Shown piece after piece: positions 1 to 12,500 of a stretch of DNA of 64,000 bases. Made by a program: the position numbers and the translations under genes. Origin of the DNA: Gracilariopsis chorda (Eukaryota; Rhodophyta; Florideophyceae; Gracilariales; Gracilariaceae); NCBI GenBank assembly GCA_003194525.1, contig NBIV01000063.1:124001-188000 (forward strand). The letters run 5' to 3'. Position 1 is the stretch's first letter, and the number at the start of each line of letters is the position of its first letter. A model generated the notes under the pieces. The model was not told the origin of the DNA. It saw only the letters and a list, made by a program, of their open reading frames with translations, and did no database searches.

Positions 1-15
1 TGAAGAGACTCCGTC

Positions 16-1374
16 TCAAAAATCTGTGCGCATTGCAGCATCAATGGCCAGATTGGAATATAGCTGTAGCAGCATGTTTCCAAAGAGAGCCCTGTACTCA
101 TCCATTTTTGCGCTCTCTATCATCTTCATCGTTCGTGTTAGCGCTTCCATCGCTGAGGTTGTGTGCCTTGCATGTGCATCAAAGAGTTCAAGTTGCAGCC
201 TCTGCAACTCAGTATCTTCCACTTATTTTGCATGTATATGATCCCTTTCTCTCAAATCCGCTACTAAACTATCCATTCTGATCACGTTGACATCTCCAAC
301 ACTAGGTTGCGCAGAAGTTGCTCTGCTTCCTTCGTTACCGCCAAATCCAAACGGTGACATGCCAGTTTCTACACCCTCCTCTCGTTGCGCCTCACTGCTG
401 AGCGCCCGAGTGGCAAATGGTTTCAGTAATGGGTGGACGTGCAGGAAACAAAAAGCGTAAAGGATATACGATCGACCATTTCCAAACGTAACGAACGCAT
501 CAGGATTACCCTGTCCTGAAGCCTCGTAGCGGGCCATGCCACTTCCATACTCACTTTTAAATGGTGCAAACTTTCGTTTTCAGAAACCTCCTTCACGACA
601 AAAAGGTCGCATCGCAGCGTTGACAGCAACAATAACACTTGATGAAACACCACCAGCCAATACCAAGATTCGCTCGGAGTTGAAATCCACATCGTTGAAA
701 AGCGGGGCAATAATTTCTCACCAAGGGTCTTCATGTTGCTGATCTAATTCCGCACGCGTTATGCACTCCATAAGTTGCTTCCTGGCAGGTATTATACGAG
801 GATCCGCAAGTACGTGCATCAGGGGACAATATTCTGAGGCCTGGAAAAGAGGAGTTCGAGATGAATTGCCTCCTTCCTGTCTTTGCGGTATGCCAATATC
901 GATACCCTCATCAGTAAAAACGGGATAATCGCCATGCACACACTCGAAGTTTTCACTGCCGTCTGGTTGTCTGGTGAGTTTGACGGTGGAGGTCATCATG
1001 CCAGAGAGCGGTTCAAATTGAGTAACACTGTCAGCAGAGCCGTTAGCGATAACTTCGTGAAGGTATTGAAACTTCATAGCTCTTTGAACCATTTTGATGG
1101 CAATGACTTTCAATTTTGTTGCCCGTTTGGCATGGTGTGAGCCGATATATTTGAGCACTTTGAGAGCTTTCTTGCAATGGTCTTTTGTGGGAGCAGCGTT
1201 GATTACAAGCTCTTTGGCTTCTGTTACAGTGGTTGGTGCGGCAGCAGATGAAAGATTGCTTGGAATTTGTCCTGATCTTTGCGTGGTTGAGATTGTGAAG
1301 CTTTGAGCGCTGCTCGCTTTGCAAACGGTAGCGCTATGTTTTAACGTCTGTTGGCGAAGCTGGTGAGAAGTCAT
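16..1374 (-). pseudogene. Broken SGQ-motif gene, copy 1 (Harbinger partner-like)
   Basis: Unnamed protein family, clearly homologous to the plus-strand copy at 60544-61915. The longest open stretch runs from the ATG at 1374 to 718 (218 codons). Homology to copy 2 continues through 540-720, 223-537 and 16-222, but with in-frame stops, so the gene is broken or has unrecognised introns. Shared landmarks are PTTV.EA, ALK..K..G.H.AK, KVIA.KMVQ, a RYEASGQG motif near 530, then YILYAFCFL..HP.L.P.ATRAL, and a charged helical C-terminus. From memory, a Y..SGQGDP block occurs in Myb/SANT-like proteins that accompany Harbinger transposons in algae and oomycetes; that link is inference. Any transposase partner would lie left of the window. 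Confidence 0.5.
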
Positions 1375-1539
1375 GGTTACACTTTCAAACTCTAAAGGGA
1401 TTGCGTATGTTGAGTGAGTTCGCGCCTGTATTCCGTTCGTTTCTTTGAAGGCGAAACGAACCAACCTGCCTATGGAAAGCTAATCGGAAACGCTCGGTGG
1501 GCACGTGTGTAGTTTCTATTGCACTACAGTTGATTGCGT

Positions 1540-2200
1540 GTTTCCGATTACCACTTTTCCAAAGTCATATAACGGCCCTAACTCATCCGCCGCATTTCTT
1601 CTTCGAGCGCTTGTATGACAAAGCCAGAATGAGAAGCAAACCCGCCGTGGCAGCTGCACAATTTGAGACTATAGGATGTGGTCCAACGGAAATTGAAGCT
1701 TTCAGTAAATGCAAAATAACGCTTTCGAATATGCTCAAACTTTTATATCGGGATGAAATGCAAAGTCTTTGCATCTACACGGACGCATCGGACCCAAGTT
1801 GGTCTGGGATAGTTACCCTCGAGCCACATGAAGATCTTCCAATAAGATATAAATTGCAGTGCCACAGTCCCATGGCGTTCAGTTCGGGACGTTCTAACGC
1901 CACGCAACTGGGATTTTCACTCTAGAGAAGGAAGGATACGTCATCATGGCTACTGTTGAAAGTATGCACGGGCTTGCTGCCACTGCAGCAGGTTTTGATC
2001 TCCTCAAGCATCACAACAAACTTATTTTTCTCTTCGACCTGCTTTCTGTGGTACGAAACGTCAGCCAATCATGCACAAGAAAAGTACTTTGTTGAGCTGT
2101 TCGACTTAGTTCTTACTGGTGTCTACAGGAGCTCCACATGTATTCATATGAGTACATGTAACGAAGTAGTACTCAATTACATTATACAAATAGCTGCAAC
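1540..2200 (+). mobile_element. Gypsy-type RNase H fossil fragment
   Basis: The translation contains an RNase H block of the form CIYTDASDPSW, matching CLFTDASDEHW of the gypsy element at 26535-31970, followed by an EGY.I...E.MHGL.A stretch matching EGYAIVEAMCRMDYLTA there. This is a short, broken scrap of a Ty3/gypsy element of the same lineage, with no LTR seen. The age is unknown but clearly older than the intact element. Confidence 0.6.
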
Positions 2201-2221
2201 TCATTCTTAGTTTAATGCATG

Positions 2222-2881
2222 ATTCTCAAGTTAGTGCAGGGAGCAGAACATCTCTCTGGCTTTACAGCCGCTTGTGAAATCGAAAATAAGTTGTGACTTC
2301 AACTCCCTGCGCTCATCAAGAAGGCAAAAGCGTCTGAAAAGAAGGTCGACTTTTCTGCTAAAGTTACTGTTTCACTACGCTAAACAGCACTCACTAGAAA
2401 ATGAAAATAAATAAGGTGACATTTTATTTAGAGGTACTATGCTTTAAAAATTACACTGATTCAGCAATTCGAATGACGCAAACAAGAAAAGTAGGCGGCT
2501 TTAGCTAAGAACAACATCTCTTTTGCTATTATCACTAGAAATGTCAGGAAATGTGAAATGAAACCACTGATATACTATTATACTCTGTGAAAGTCTTTTT
2601 AACGCTATTTTCTTGAAAGCAGTGAAACCTCGTCTGATTGTGACATATTCACCCTTCCCTACTATTATACTCTGTGAAAGTCTTTTTCAAGCTATTTTCT
2701 TGAAAGCAGTGAAAACTCGTCTGCTTGTGACATATTCACCCTTCCCTACTAAGCTTTGAGCATTCAAATATAGATATTTAGAATTCTTATCCATATATCG
2801 TGCTTTTCATCTCGCTTCATAGGTGGCTTTAGAGATGAACGCATTTTTTTTCTTTAGTTTTTTTATTGGTTGCAAACAAAT
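2222..2881. other. AT-rich non-coding stretch
   Basis: No supportable gene. It holds an exact-period tandem duplication (2574-2747) and AT-rich single-copy sequence. Confidence 0.5.
2574..2747. repeat. Two-copy tandem duplication, 87-bp unit
   Basis: Unit 1 (2574-2660) and unit 2 (2661-2747) both begin ACTATTATACTCTGTG and end CACCCTTCCCT. Only a handful of bases differ, so the duplication is fairly recent. No coding content. Confidence 0.9.
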
Positions 2882-3070
2882 TTATTCCATTGGAGCTTCA
2901 GATATTTCTTCATCAGCATTGTTTCTTTTTCTGATGCCAACTAGGTCGTAAGAAATATCAATTAGGTATTCTGCGAGTTTGGCGTAAAACTCTTCCTGCG
3001 CTGTACAATTTCTTTTCCCCATACTTCCCTTGTAACGCAACCAAAAGTCAACACTACAAACTGAAAGCAA
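2882..3070 (-). pseudogene. Probable piggyBac-type transposase C-terminal fragment
   Basis: A 62-codon piece reads VDFWLRYKGS then EEFYAKLAEYLID. This resembles the end of the DDE domain of piggyBac-like transposases (a N.WL.Y... segment followed by an F...LAE.LI helix). There are no upstream catalytic regions and no terminal repeats, so at most it is a relic. It could also be an unrelated short ORF. Confidence 0.35.
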
Positions 3071-3507
3071 TGTATTATTACGGTTTAGTGACTAATTCTT
3101 AACTATTTTGATCGGATGTTTTCGCCTTTTGTAGTCCGTGTAAGTTATGCAACCTGTTTTAGTATAGCAAAAATTCTAAGCTTCTGTTGTTTACGCTAGG
3201 TGAGAAACAGAAACATAAGAAATCCAGATGGTTTAATAGAGATGTGCTTGTAAAGTATGTCTAGTTTACTACAGAACTTCAGAAGACAGGCTTTATGATA
3301 TCAAAAACGTAGTTTTGATTCAAAAACCGTTTCTGACGCGTGTATGAAAGGTTCAAAACCTTCAAAAACTAATCATTTGGCAACAATACATACGGGCAGA
3401 TAGACAGTAGAAAGTCTCCGTAACATCAAGCTCAATTTCACAGCAATGCTTCTTGTGAGTTACGGCGTTAGTCAGCTTCGTAAGTAAATAAGCCCTCATT
3501 TTTGTGC
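3071..3507. other. No gene seen
   Basis: AT-rich sequence without a convincing reading frame or repeat; it leads into the LTR remnant starting near 3508. Confidence 0.4.
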
Positions 3508-3800
3508 TAGTATAAGTACGACAAATTTTTTGTAATGTTGATGATGATTTTGATGAGAGTTGAAACAAAAGCGATGGTAAATATGGTAGAAGTTGGTTCC
3601 GGACTAGATGGTTGAAGCTATCTTGGGTTTGCCTTTTATAGTAGACTAGACTAAAGAATATTTCACAGAGCCTACCCCTCTGTGAGCTTGAAAATGAATT
3701 TTTCCGTAATCGGCATCTACGCAATACTACTTAATTTGCGTAGGTGGCTGAAATTTGCGTGGATGCCCAATATGTGACCCACGCAAGCTTATCATTCTCT
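3508..3800 (-). repeat. LTR and 3'-end remnant, copia family E, copy 1
   Basis: Closely similar over nearly 300 bp to 15630-15925, in the same orientation. It includes a TATA box (TATAAAAGGC on the minus strand, near 3635) and the last few codons of a preceding RNase H frame at its upper edge. It is read as the LTR end of a copia element. No target duplication or partner LTR was found, so it is an isolated fossil piece. Confidence 0.6.
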
Positions 3801-3921
3801 CTTTTTCGTTAACCAAACTTCCTCTATTATTAAAGTCCATTACATCTTTTTCCAGTCCCGAAGTATCTATTGCTCAGTTGTGTGGTATAACGTATTCATG
3901 GTTGCAACTGACGTGTAGACT

Positions 3922-6900
3922 TCAATAGAAATGTTTACAAATATCAGCTGGATTTCTTTCGGATCTAACAAGACCAACATCGGATATTTCTTGGGCATCG
4001 TATGCCTCACGAACGGAAGTGATATCTATTACCAACCTTTTCTCGGCGGTCGCAAACCATTTAGTTATCAAATCAAAGAGACTTTTGGAATCTTTCAACA
4101 TTCTTAATGGGATGGATTGCTCCAGTATTTGTTCCATATCGTCTTTCAATGTATAGGAATAATCAAATGCATCAATAAACGCATACAATTCTGCTCCTAT
4201 TACTGATCTCACAACTCGACTACTCTTGTAACTCCGATAGTGAATAATGTTGCACTTGTTGTACATGTGCGCAAGTAGCACTAGATATCCCAATTGAGAA
4301 GTCATTTCCTCTTTGTTAGAGAAAGAAGCGTCTGAATAAACTTGTAGATGAATTGATGTTTTATCAAATTCACAGTAATGCAGTCTTGAGTTTCCTCATT
4401 TCAGTTGCTTAACCATCTTATTAATTATGTTAAAGAACTTATAATTGAAAATTTCCTTCGTAACTTGTCCTATTTTTGTTAACGAAGTAGGAAATATGTC
4501 GACTTGAGTAAACAATACAAGCCAGTTGGGCGCACTTCGAAGGAAATAGCTCAAATGAATCTTGGATATGCGTAGGTTCAATCTTCTGCAAATAGTCACC
4601 ATGATTTATCTCATAGTTTCCTGTTCCTGAGACAATTTGCATGCCAGCAAATTTGAAGTTATCATAAATTCTATCCCGGGACTCAAATGTTTCCAGGGTT
4701 TTGTTGGTCCGTGTCATGAAATCTTTCGTTCCTGTAATAATCGGGTCATCGACGTATGACCCAAGTAGTCCGGTGAGTGTCCCCTCAAGTCTTTTGAAGA
4801 AAGCTGAAATATCTCCTTTGAGGGGGGTCAGGTTCAAATCCTTCTTGACGTGAGACATGATTGTCATGTTACAGTAACCACTAGCATCAGGTAATCCGTA
4901 AAGCGGTTTTATCAGAAGAAGCACGTAATCATTTGAAATATTCATATGCAGTGGCAGTTTGATGTAAACTGTACGTGCAAGATTCTGGTTACTTTGTATG
5001 TACGCTGGGTTACATCATGGCTTCAAATGGCCCAATTATGCATTGCTGCAATTGAAATAATGAGTCCGATCTTACCATGCCTCACAGTTGTCGCATTTTG
5101 GATTAAATAGTTTTGATCTTTGTCAGAAAAACCTTGAGCTACAAATATTGCTTGGTGAACCTCCTCTTTGGCTCCTGGGTGTTCTATTGCAAGTACGAAA
5201 CGAGATCCTATGATATTTGCTTCTTCGGGAAGGTCTGCTTTCGAAACTACTTTCCACGTTCACTTCTTCATAATTCCTTCTATTTTCTTCTTCTTGGCAT
5301 CTGAAAACTTCTTGAAGTGTCTTCAAGGGTCTCTAGGGTCCAATACTTCGGTTATGTGTAGGTGGCTAGATCATTCTACATAAGACAGGCTAACTTCATG
5401 AACTTCCACGTTACCTGAGTTGGTCTGATATCTTTCAAATTGGAAAGCATGTAGTTGAGCAAGTGCTCAGATTTATTAGGTATGTTGCGGTTTTAGGCTT
5501 TGGAGGATCACTGTGCTAATCAGGAATAAGTGGTTTTGCTTGAAAAACGCTGTATTGCACTTCACCCTCCTTTTCTACGTAGATTTGTTTGCCTGATATC
5601 TTGGTGACCGTAAAGGGACCTGTCCATTGGGGCTGCTCTTTATCTCTGTACATCAAGACTTGCTGTCTGGGGGTAAGTTTGTAGCGAACTGCATCTGGTG
5701 GCCGTGACTCAAGGGCTCGCTTTAGTCGATTTTCATTGGCTATGATTTTCATTTCAGACCACGCTGTCAAAAGAGCTTGCATGCGATCCTCTTGATCCGG
5801 AAGCTTCCTATGTGTTCCAGAAAATCTGGGCAGTACTCGAAAGACGAGAAGAGAGGGAACGAGAACTTCTGGATTTATAGTGTCGTTCATCGCTTTCACT
5901 GCTGTAGCAAGTATCATTTCATCGTCATTAATGTTGGCGTCAAACTAAATTTTATGAAAGATGCAACGAAGAGAGTCGTGATATAGCTCTCCTGCTCCAA
6001 TAGAGTTGTTGCTTTCCACTCTCGATAGAGTGAAATCAATTCCAAATTCAGTCATTAGATCTTTCTATTTCGAGAAAGTGAATACTGAACCTTGGTCACA
6101 ACGAATTGAGTCTGGATAGCCTGTGTAAACCGTAGCACAGCACTCTAGAAATGCGTTCCAAACTGCATCCGACGATTGGCTTTTGAGAAACCGAGCAGCG
6201 CTGAAATGTGTTTGTAAATCGATAAAATGTAAAACTAGTCTCTTGTTAATGAAAAACAGATCGATGGTTAGATTCTGATTGAAAACGACTACTTATGGGA
6301 AGGAAATGTGACATCGTTGGGGCTTTGGCGTTAATCCTTGACACATATGACACGATTTGTTATTTCCCGTAGTAAATCCTTCGCTTCCTTGTTTGCATCA
6401 CCATCTTTTGCACGCTTGAGTAAGTTGAACAGTTTGTCAACCATTGCTTGGTAAAAGTGAAGGTGCATTTTCACAGTTCTGACTTCTTGAAGTAATTTGT
6501 ATAACTATTCCACTCAACATAAAGATGACCGAGCTTGCGAGTTACTGGCATGCTCCCGCTGCTCTCACATACCAATTTGTTATCTGTGTTGTCTACGTAG
6601 AAATGTTCACAATCCAAGAAATCCGAACCAAGCAGAAGTGGTATATCACAGTGTATGATGTCGACACATAGCTTGAAAACTCATCCATCTGCGGCACAAA
6701 TGCGTATTGGAATCTGTGCAATGCTTCTTAATTTTGAGTTTTCTAGTCGGTAACGAATGCGAGAGTTTGTTTTTTGCGGTGTTATTTTGTATTTTGTGCA
6801 ATGCGCTTTAGCTTGAGCTTTACCAATAACAGATTTTTCAGCTCCGATGTCAAGGCATCCACCATTAAAGATATTAGAATTGTCATCGTTGATGACATTT

Positions 6901-8340
6901 TCGGATAGTTCCTGAACTTTATGCGCTGCACCTGTTGGAAGTTCTCTGAAATCATTAAAGAATCTACGCATATGAGAGTTCCGCTCTAAGAATCCAGTCT
7001 AAATGAAGATGGGTCCACGTCAAGTTCGTTGAAAAATGCTTCTGCTTCTTCATCTGCTTCGCATTTTTTCTTCTTGGCATCTGCATTGATTGGGTCCGTC
7101 TCCCTACCAGCTAAGTTGAAGAAAGTCTCAATATCTTCTGTATCAGATGTATCTATTTGTTCAAATATTTCGAACAAGACCTGTTTCAGAGCATGATTCT
7201 GATTCGGATACTTAGACTTCTGGTACATCTGGACTTTGCGAGCTGCGATAGCGGTAGCATCTTTGGGATGGTGACATTTCCTGAGAATATGTCCTTTCTC
7301 ACCACAGTTGAAGCCCACGCGCATACTGAGATGTGGTTTCAAATTTTTCTTGTTCTACCGTAGCGTGGTGGCGGAAACTGCTTCTTCTTTTGGTAGAATA
7401 CCTGTGGTGTGTTTGAATTTTAGGACAATCCGTATAGCTTTTTCGTCGTACGCGCGTTGGACTCCTCTTTTTCGCACTGGATTGAGCTTCCAATCTGCGT
7501 ATAAAACTCTTGATAGGAGAGATGCCCGGTATCAAGTTTTATGATAGGCTTACTAGCCCATGAATTACCGATTACTGCTTTTCGAAGATACTTTATTTTC
7601 TTTCCTTCCAAGTGGCAATGAGATGGCCCTTGCGGTACACGTTCGGATATTCCTCTTTCTAGTTTCTCCAGAGAAGCATTTTCGGACGTAGAGCCGCGTG
7701 CGAATGATTCAAAACCAAGATTAGAGAGAAGATTTTCGATTTTCTTCTCTTTAGCGAAGGACTTGAAATGGTTCCCCATCATATCATTCGCTGATTTTAG
7801 TGAGCTTACTGTCGAAATCACATTAGTTGTAAAATAGCACTTCGCACTATCCCGAAGGATGCAATGGAGAAAAGAAAGTTGCTCTTGCTCTGGTACCAGA
7901 TAGTCTTCTAAAGCTTTCTTGTACTCGATGAAATAGTTGTTTCATGATTCTCCTAACGCTCCTGAGAACTTTGCCTCTTTATCCTTGAATCGCATTGAAA
8001 TATTATGGGCAGCTTTTTGGAATGTCAATGAATGTTTGAGTATTTGTAGGATCAACGGTTGTGCGATGTGCAATTTGATCTTCAAGTATGTAAGAAATCG
8101 GAGGATTCATGTTATGCTTCTGATTAAAGCTTGTGGCTAGGTTAGACGAAGCCATTGAATTAGAAGACCTTTGAACATTCTCGATACATTTTTCCGCTAT
8201 TTTCCTGTCCTGAGGGGTACAGTAAATGCTGTGTGCAAGCATAACCAATGTTATTTGCGAAGTATGCGGAGATATATTTTCACCAAGGCTAACAATTAGT
8301 CGTGCAAAAGAAGTAAATAATGCTACATTTGATGCCAATT
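3922..8340 (-). mobile_element. Copia-type fossil H
   Basis: Parts in minus-strand order: gag (about 8340-7000) with a zinc knuckle CGEKGHILRKC near 7300; aspartic protease with DIGAEKSVIG near 6850; degraded integrase (about 6600-5516) ending in a GPFTV.KI segment; reverse transcriptase with a YVDD site near 4750; RNase H (about 4305-3922). The order gag-PR-INT-RT-RH is Ty1/copia. It is heavily broken (roughly ten or more breaks) and old. No LTR pair was recognised. The remnant at 3508-3800 beside its 3' end looks like a different family. Confidence 0.75.
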
Positions 8341-8684
8341 GTGTACTAAAAAGTGCATCGGGAGGATAATCTCCACGAATGATTTCGATGAGTTGATCAC
8401 CGGTAAGATCCAGAATATCCTTCTGGTGAGACCGGATATTGTGTAGAATTGAATTTTGGATACTATTCGCAACTAACAGGGCTCAGCCAAAAATTCTTCT
8501 TGTATAGCTTAATGAAGGTGACGGAGATGGATTGATTTGGGGCATATTCCTATTTGTGTCTTGAGAGGGAAACGGTAAACGAGTACTCACAGGAAGGGTA
8601 CGGAAAGGAGACTTCAGTGTTGCTTTGAGAATGGGTTACTGGAGGTGTCATAACTTTCTATTGTCATCTAATCAGGATAACACT

Positions 8685-8930
8685 AAATGCACTTTTTGTT
8701 CTTTTTCTTTCTTGTTTTTCTGTTTCCTTTTTCTTCTTCTGGCTTTTCTGTTCTTTCGTGTTTCTCTTTTGTGCTTCTCTTTTGTGTTTCTTTTTTGTGT
8801 TCTCTTTTTCTTTTTTTGCCTTACTGGTTCTGTTTCTTTGCTTTTCTCCTTTTCTTAAAGGTTACATTTGTGTTTTTGGTTTCTTTTCTTTTAGTTGTTT
8901 CTGTTTTATGAGTCGTTTTTAGTTTACAAA
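8685..8930 (+). repeat. T-rich low-complexity tract
   Basis: Long runs of TTTTC, CTTTT and TTCTTT repeats (pyrimidine on plus, purine on minus). It lies between the 5' end of fossil H and the 3' end of the zinc-finger gene. It produces spurious Phe/Leu/Ser-rich frames, which I discount. Confidence 0.85.
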
Positions 8931-8940
8931 TAAATGTTTA

Positions 8941-9329
8941 CTATTCTTTTTCAACGATTTTACTGTTAAGGTGGTTTTTCTGGGTTCGGTGACGGTGGCT
9001 TATGTAATGCACTTGCAAATCATGTGCTTCTGTTCGGCTGATGTTACACAGACGACAGGTGATGCCACTGTCAATGTAGTTGGCACGGCGTTCGTTCCTT
9101 TTGTGCTTGACCCCTCTTAGATGTACCTCGAATTGTCGTTGGCTGACCAGCGAAGTATTACAAATTTTGCAATTCATAAATCCTTGTTTTTTAGTTTTAC
9201 TTTTGCGTCGCCTTTCGCTTTGGGTTGCTACGCTTGCGATGTGTATTGCGCGGCGCTCGGTTAGAGAGTTACAATCTGCCTCACCCCCACGTGTACGGTC
9301 TGGGATTGGGTGGGTAGCAGTTTTGTCAC
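8941..9329 (-). pseudogene. U1-type double zinc-finger gene, 3' part, split by copia A
   Basis: The last about 130 codons of a small basic protein. Two C-x2-C-x12-H-x5-H fingers are present: CKIC...H.....H near 9080-9160 and CRLC...H.....H near 8975-9055. Each is followed by a basic stretch (KHKRNERR, RHRTQKNH). This spacing is that of U1/matrin-type fingers, which typically bind RNA or double-stranded RNA. The stop is TAG at 8943-8941. Upstream the frame runs into the LTR of element A (9335). On the far side of A (15252-15318) the same frame resumes, so the insertion splits this gene. Upstream exons and the start codon are not identified. Confidence 0.6.
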
Positions 9330-9334
9330 GTATG
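9330..9334. repeat. Target-site duplication GTATG (left of A)
   Basis: GTATG directly precedes the 5' LTR and is repeated at 15247-15251 directly after the 3' LTR. Confidence 0.9.
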
Positions 9335-9580
9335 TGTGCAAAGCCGTTGTGCATGGCCTCGCATTGCTGGCTGCGCACAGCACCTTTCCCGGCTACTGAT
9401 CTCGTGGAGCTCGCGCTGCTCAAATAAACATTGCCCGAGCGGTCCTGGGACGTCCTTCGGGAAGGAAAAAGCGCAAGAGGGGGACTTTGTGCCCGCTATA
9501 TTTCGCCTTCGCCTCCGAGCAAATTCAGTATCGCAACTACTCTCCAGACCTGCGCTTGCCATGCACCCTGATATACCTTA
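9335..9580 (+). repeat. 5' LTR of element A
   Basis: Begins TGTGCAAAGCC and ends CTTA, so the ends are TG...TA rather than the usual TG...CA; the same ends occur in element B. It contains CAAATAAA and a TATATTT stretch. Confidence 0.9.
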
Positions 9581-9593
9581 GTTATGGGCCCAA
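9581..9593 (+). promoter_or_regulatory. Primer-binding site of A (internal tRNA-iMet type)
   Basis: GTTATGGGCCCAA directly abuts the LTR. It is complementary to the anticodon-arm region of eukaryotic initiator tRNA-Met (TGGGCCCATAAC), not to its 3' end. This is the half-tRNA priming known for Drosophila copia. Confidence 0.7.
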
Positions 9594-12500
9594 GATAGCC
9601 CTCTAGTTCCTCTAACCCGACTGATCCGCCGATCTCTGATCCTACGAAAGATCTCCAAGAGTGGCGCAAGGATATTTCTCGTTGGGTGGATACTGTCTCT
9701 GCTGATGCTCGGAAGGGAAGTGACCGTTTATTCAAAAATATCTTGGCAACTCTTGAAAAGCAACTTTATGATCGCGCTTTGCCTGCAGCTCAAAATTCAA
9801 GTGTTGATGAATCACAAGTCAAAGGCATAATCGATTACAAACAAGACAATCAAGTGGAGGCTGTGCGTCAGATTGTCGAGTTAATTTCTGTTCATACTCC
9901 AATTGCAGTCGTTTCTCGACTCATTGCATCGTTTAACCGTGTCACTAATTGCCGTTGTGGCAAATATGAATCTTTGGCCAGCTTCGTTTCCCGTTTCAGA
10001 GGACTAGCATCCGATCATCTCATGAACGGCGGTTTGTCCTTCTCCTCACAAGTTGGAGAAGTGTTGGCTATTAAATTGCTAAGCAACTCCTCGCTCAATG
10101 AAGAGACGTTGACAAATGCTAAGCTGCAGCTGATTGCTATGGCTGAAGCACGGATGAGTAAAGAACAGCTTTTGTCGTCGCAAGACTCGTTCTCGACAAA
10201 GCCGTTTTTGATGCATCTGTTCAGGAGTTGAACAAAATGTCGTCAAAGCCCCATATCCGTCTTAAGAAGAAGGATGAACATGCACTCACTAAAGGAAAGA
10301 TCCTTTACACTCGCAAGAAGATCGCTGAAGTTGCAAAAGACTTAGAAAACCTCGGGAAGAAGAGTGAACTCAAAATCCATCGACCCCATGGCGAAGGCCC
10401 TCTGAAGTCAACCCCATGCTGTCGTCTTAATTTGAATGAATATGTTACAGTGATGAAGAACTTGTCTTTCACACCTAGGAAGTCCTCTCCCCACATTAGT
10501 AAATCTGACCTGAAGAACATCGTTGGCCAAGAAGTGCAGACTGCTCTCCTTTCAATGTCAAAGCAGGCCGAAGGAAGCGTGTTCTCCCGCCTGGGAGAGC
10601 GCAATGCAAAATCTTCTACCTCGACCTCGCCGAAACCTTGCTTTTCTCGAAAGAGGAACGGTGGCGCCAAGAGGAAAGGTGAAGCTCCGTTTTGTTTTGA
10701 CTGTGGTGACCTGGATCACTTGGCTGGTAACGAAGCTTGCCTCACTCCTTTTTCCTTCACTAAAAATAGGAGGCTCGAGCGACAAAGTCAGAACCAGAAC
10801 AAGTCCCAGTCCAATATCAACCGCTCCCAACCTCGAAGAGCAACAGACAATCAACCTCATAATCGCCCTTCGGATTTTCGTCAATGCTCCGGCCCATCCA
10901 AACGCAATAATGCTTAAAGGCCTAGGTTGGGGCACCCTACGATGTTGTTAAGGGCTCAACAGACCCAAATCCAATTATAGACATTGGATGTCCTGGCATC
11001 GTAGGTGGGATCTATAGCGCCTTTGCACTGTCCATGGCGATGGGAATTGTCTTTACTGTCGAGGATCTGGACTGTGACCCTTTCTACCACACGTTTGGTC
11101 CTGAGTGTGCAAATCCAAAGCTCGTGTTTGCTATTTGGAGACTCCACATCACGTCCACAAATGATGAGGCTGTGACCTTGAAGTTCTATTTGACACATGG
11201 GGATGATCCGCTCCTCTTGGGAATTGATGTGGTTTCATTGTCGAACCTTCTCGGATCTAAGGCCGTGCTCTTGATACCGCCTTCGCTTGGCTTATGTGAA
11301 AAAGACGCTAATCTGCCTACCTACACGCTTGGAGACGTAAATAACCGTCGAACCCACCTCGCTGTTGTTCCGTTTGTGAGAGAGTCGTTTAATTCCTTCC
11401 TCTCACACCAAGCTGCCCTTCAATCAACCACAAATGACAATAGCAAAGCACACAAGAGAGCAAAATACTTCGCGACGAGGCTTCATGTCCAATCGCACCT
11501 GATCCTACGAGATATGAAGACTCTCTGCCGCCGTGGTCGTGTGTTTGACCCACTACTGTCTGAGGCATTTAAAAATTCATATGGTTCTTGTCACTCATGC
11601 CACAAGTCTAGAAAACCTCTTCACTCGCGAAAGATATTCTTCATTAGGATCCTCGCAGAGTTCAACGAGCACCTCCAGGTGGACTACCTCTTCATCCGTG
11701 AGCTTGGCAACCTGCCTATCCTACACATGGAAGATGTTGCGATTGGCCTCTTAGCGACATCCTTAATGACGTCAAGGGATACTAATGACGGAGCGCGTAT
11801 GCTAACCGTAAAATGGTTTGAAGTTTAAGCACCACCATCCAGGCTTTCAGCTGACCCAAAGTTTGATAATGGTATTATTTACCGAATGTGTGCAAGGTAT
11901 ATCGTCAACTTCGAACCGCCCCCTGCACGTAGACATAACAAAATTGGGAGTTTCGAATCATATAACGAAACCATTCGCGCGCTGGTAACGACTATTTTAT
12001 CAGACGAGCCGCACTTTCGTGAGACACGTCAGCTGTTTCGAACCGATTTCGAGATCCTGTCCCGTGCGAAGTTCCAAAAAAACGTTCTCTACTGAAACAA
12101 AATGGTTAGGAGCTTCGAACAGGTTCACGGATACAATCCATCAATCGCTGGTTTGCCGAAGACAGCCGTTTCACCTGCAGTTCTATCTGCTTATCATGAG
12201 CAAGTCTGTAGGAGAGCATTTCACACTCTTCTTCGCTCCAAAGCTGTGAACACAATATCCCAGCATTTGCTATCGCCATTGACCCCTGTTTACTTCTACA
12301 AGAAACTCGGAAAGTATGGCTCCTGGTGCAAAGGTTACATGGTCAAAGCTACAGATCATATTATCGTCGTTTCCTACCATAAGGATCTGCACGGAGCTCG
12401 TCTTCACGTTGCATACGAAGACGTTCGACTTGTCCCTGAGTCTTCGATACTCAAGGCACTCGACAAACAGGAACTTGGGTGGGACTCCTTTCCTGATCTT

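Noticed and set aside
8625-8911. Phe/Leu/Ser-rich plus-strand frames
   Set aside because: They arise from the T-rich tract; composition and overlap in two frames show no real coding signal.
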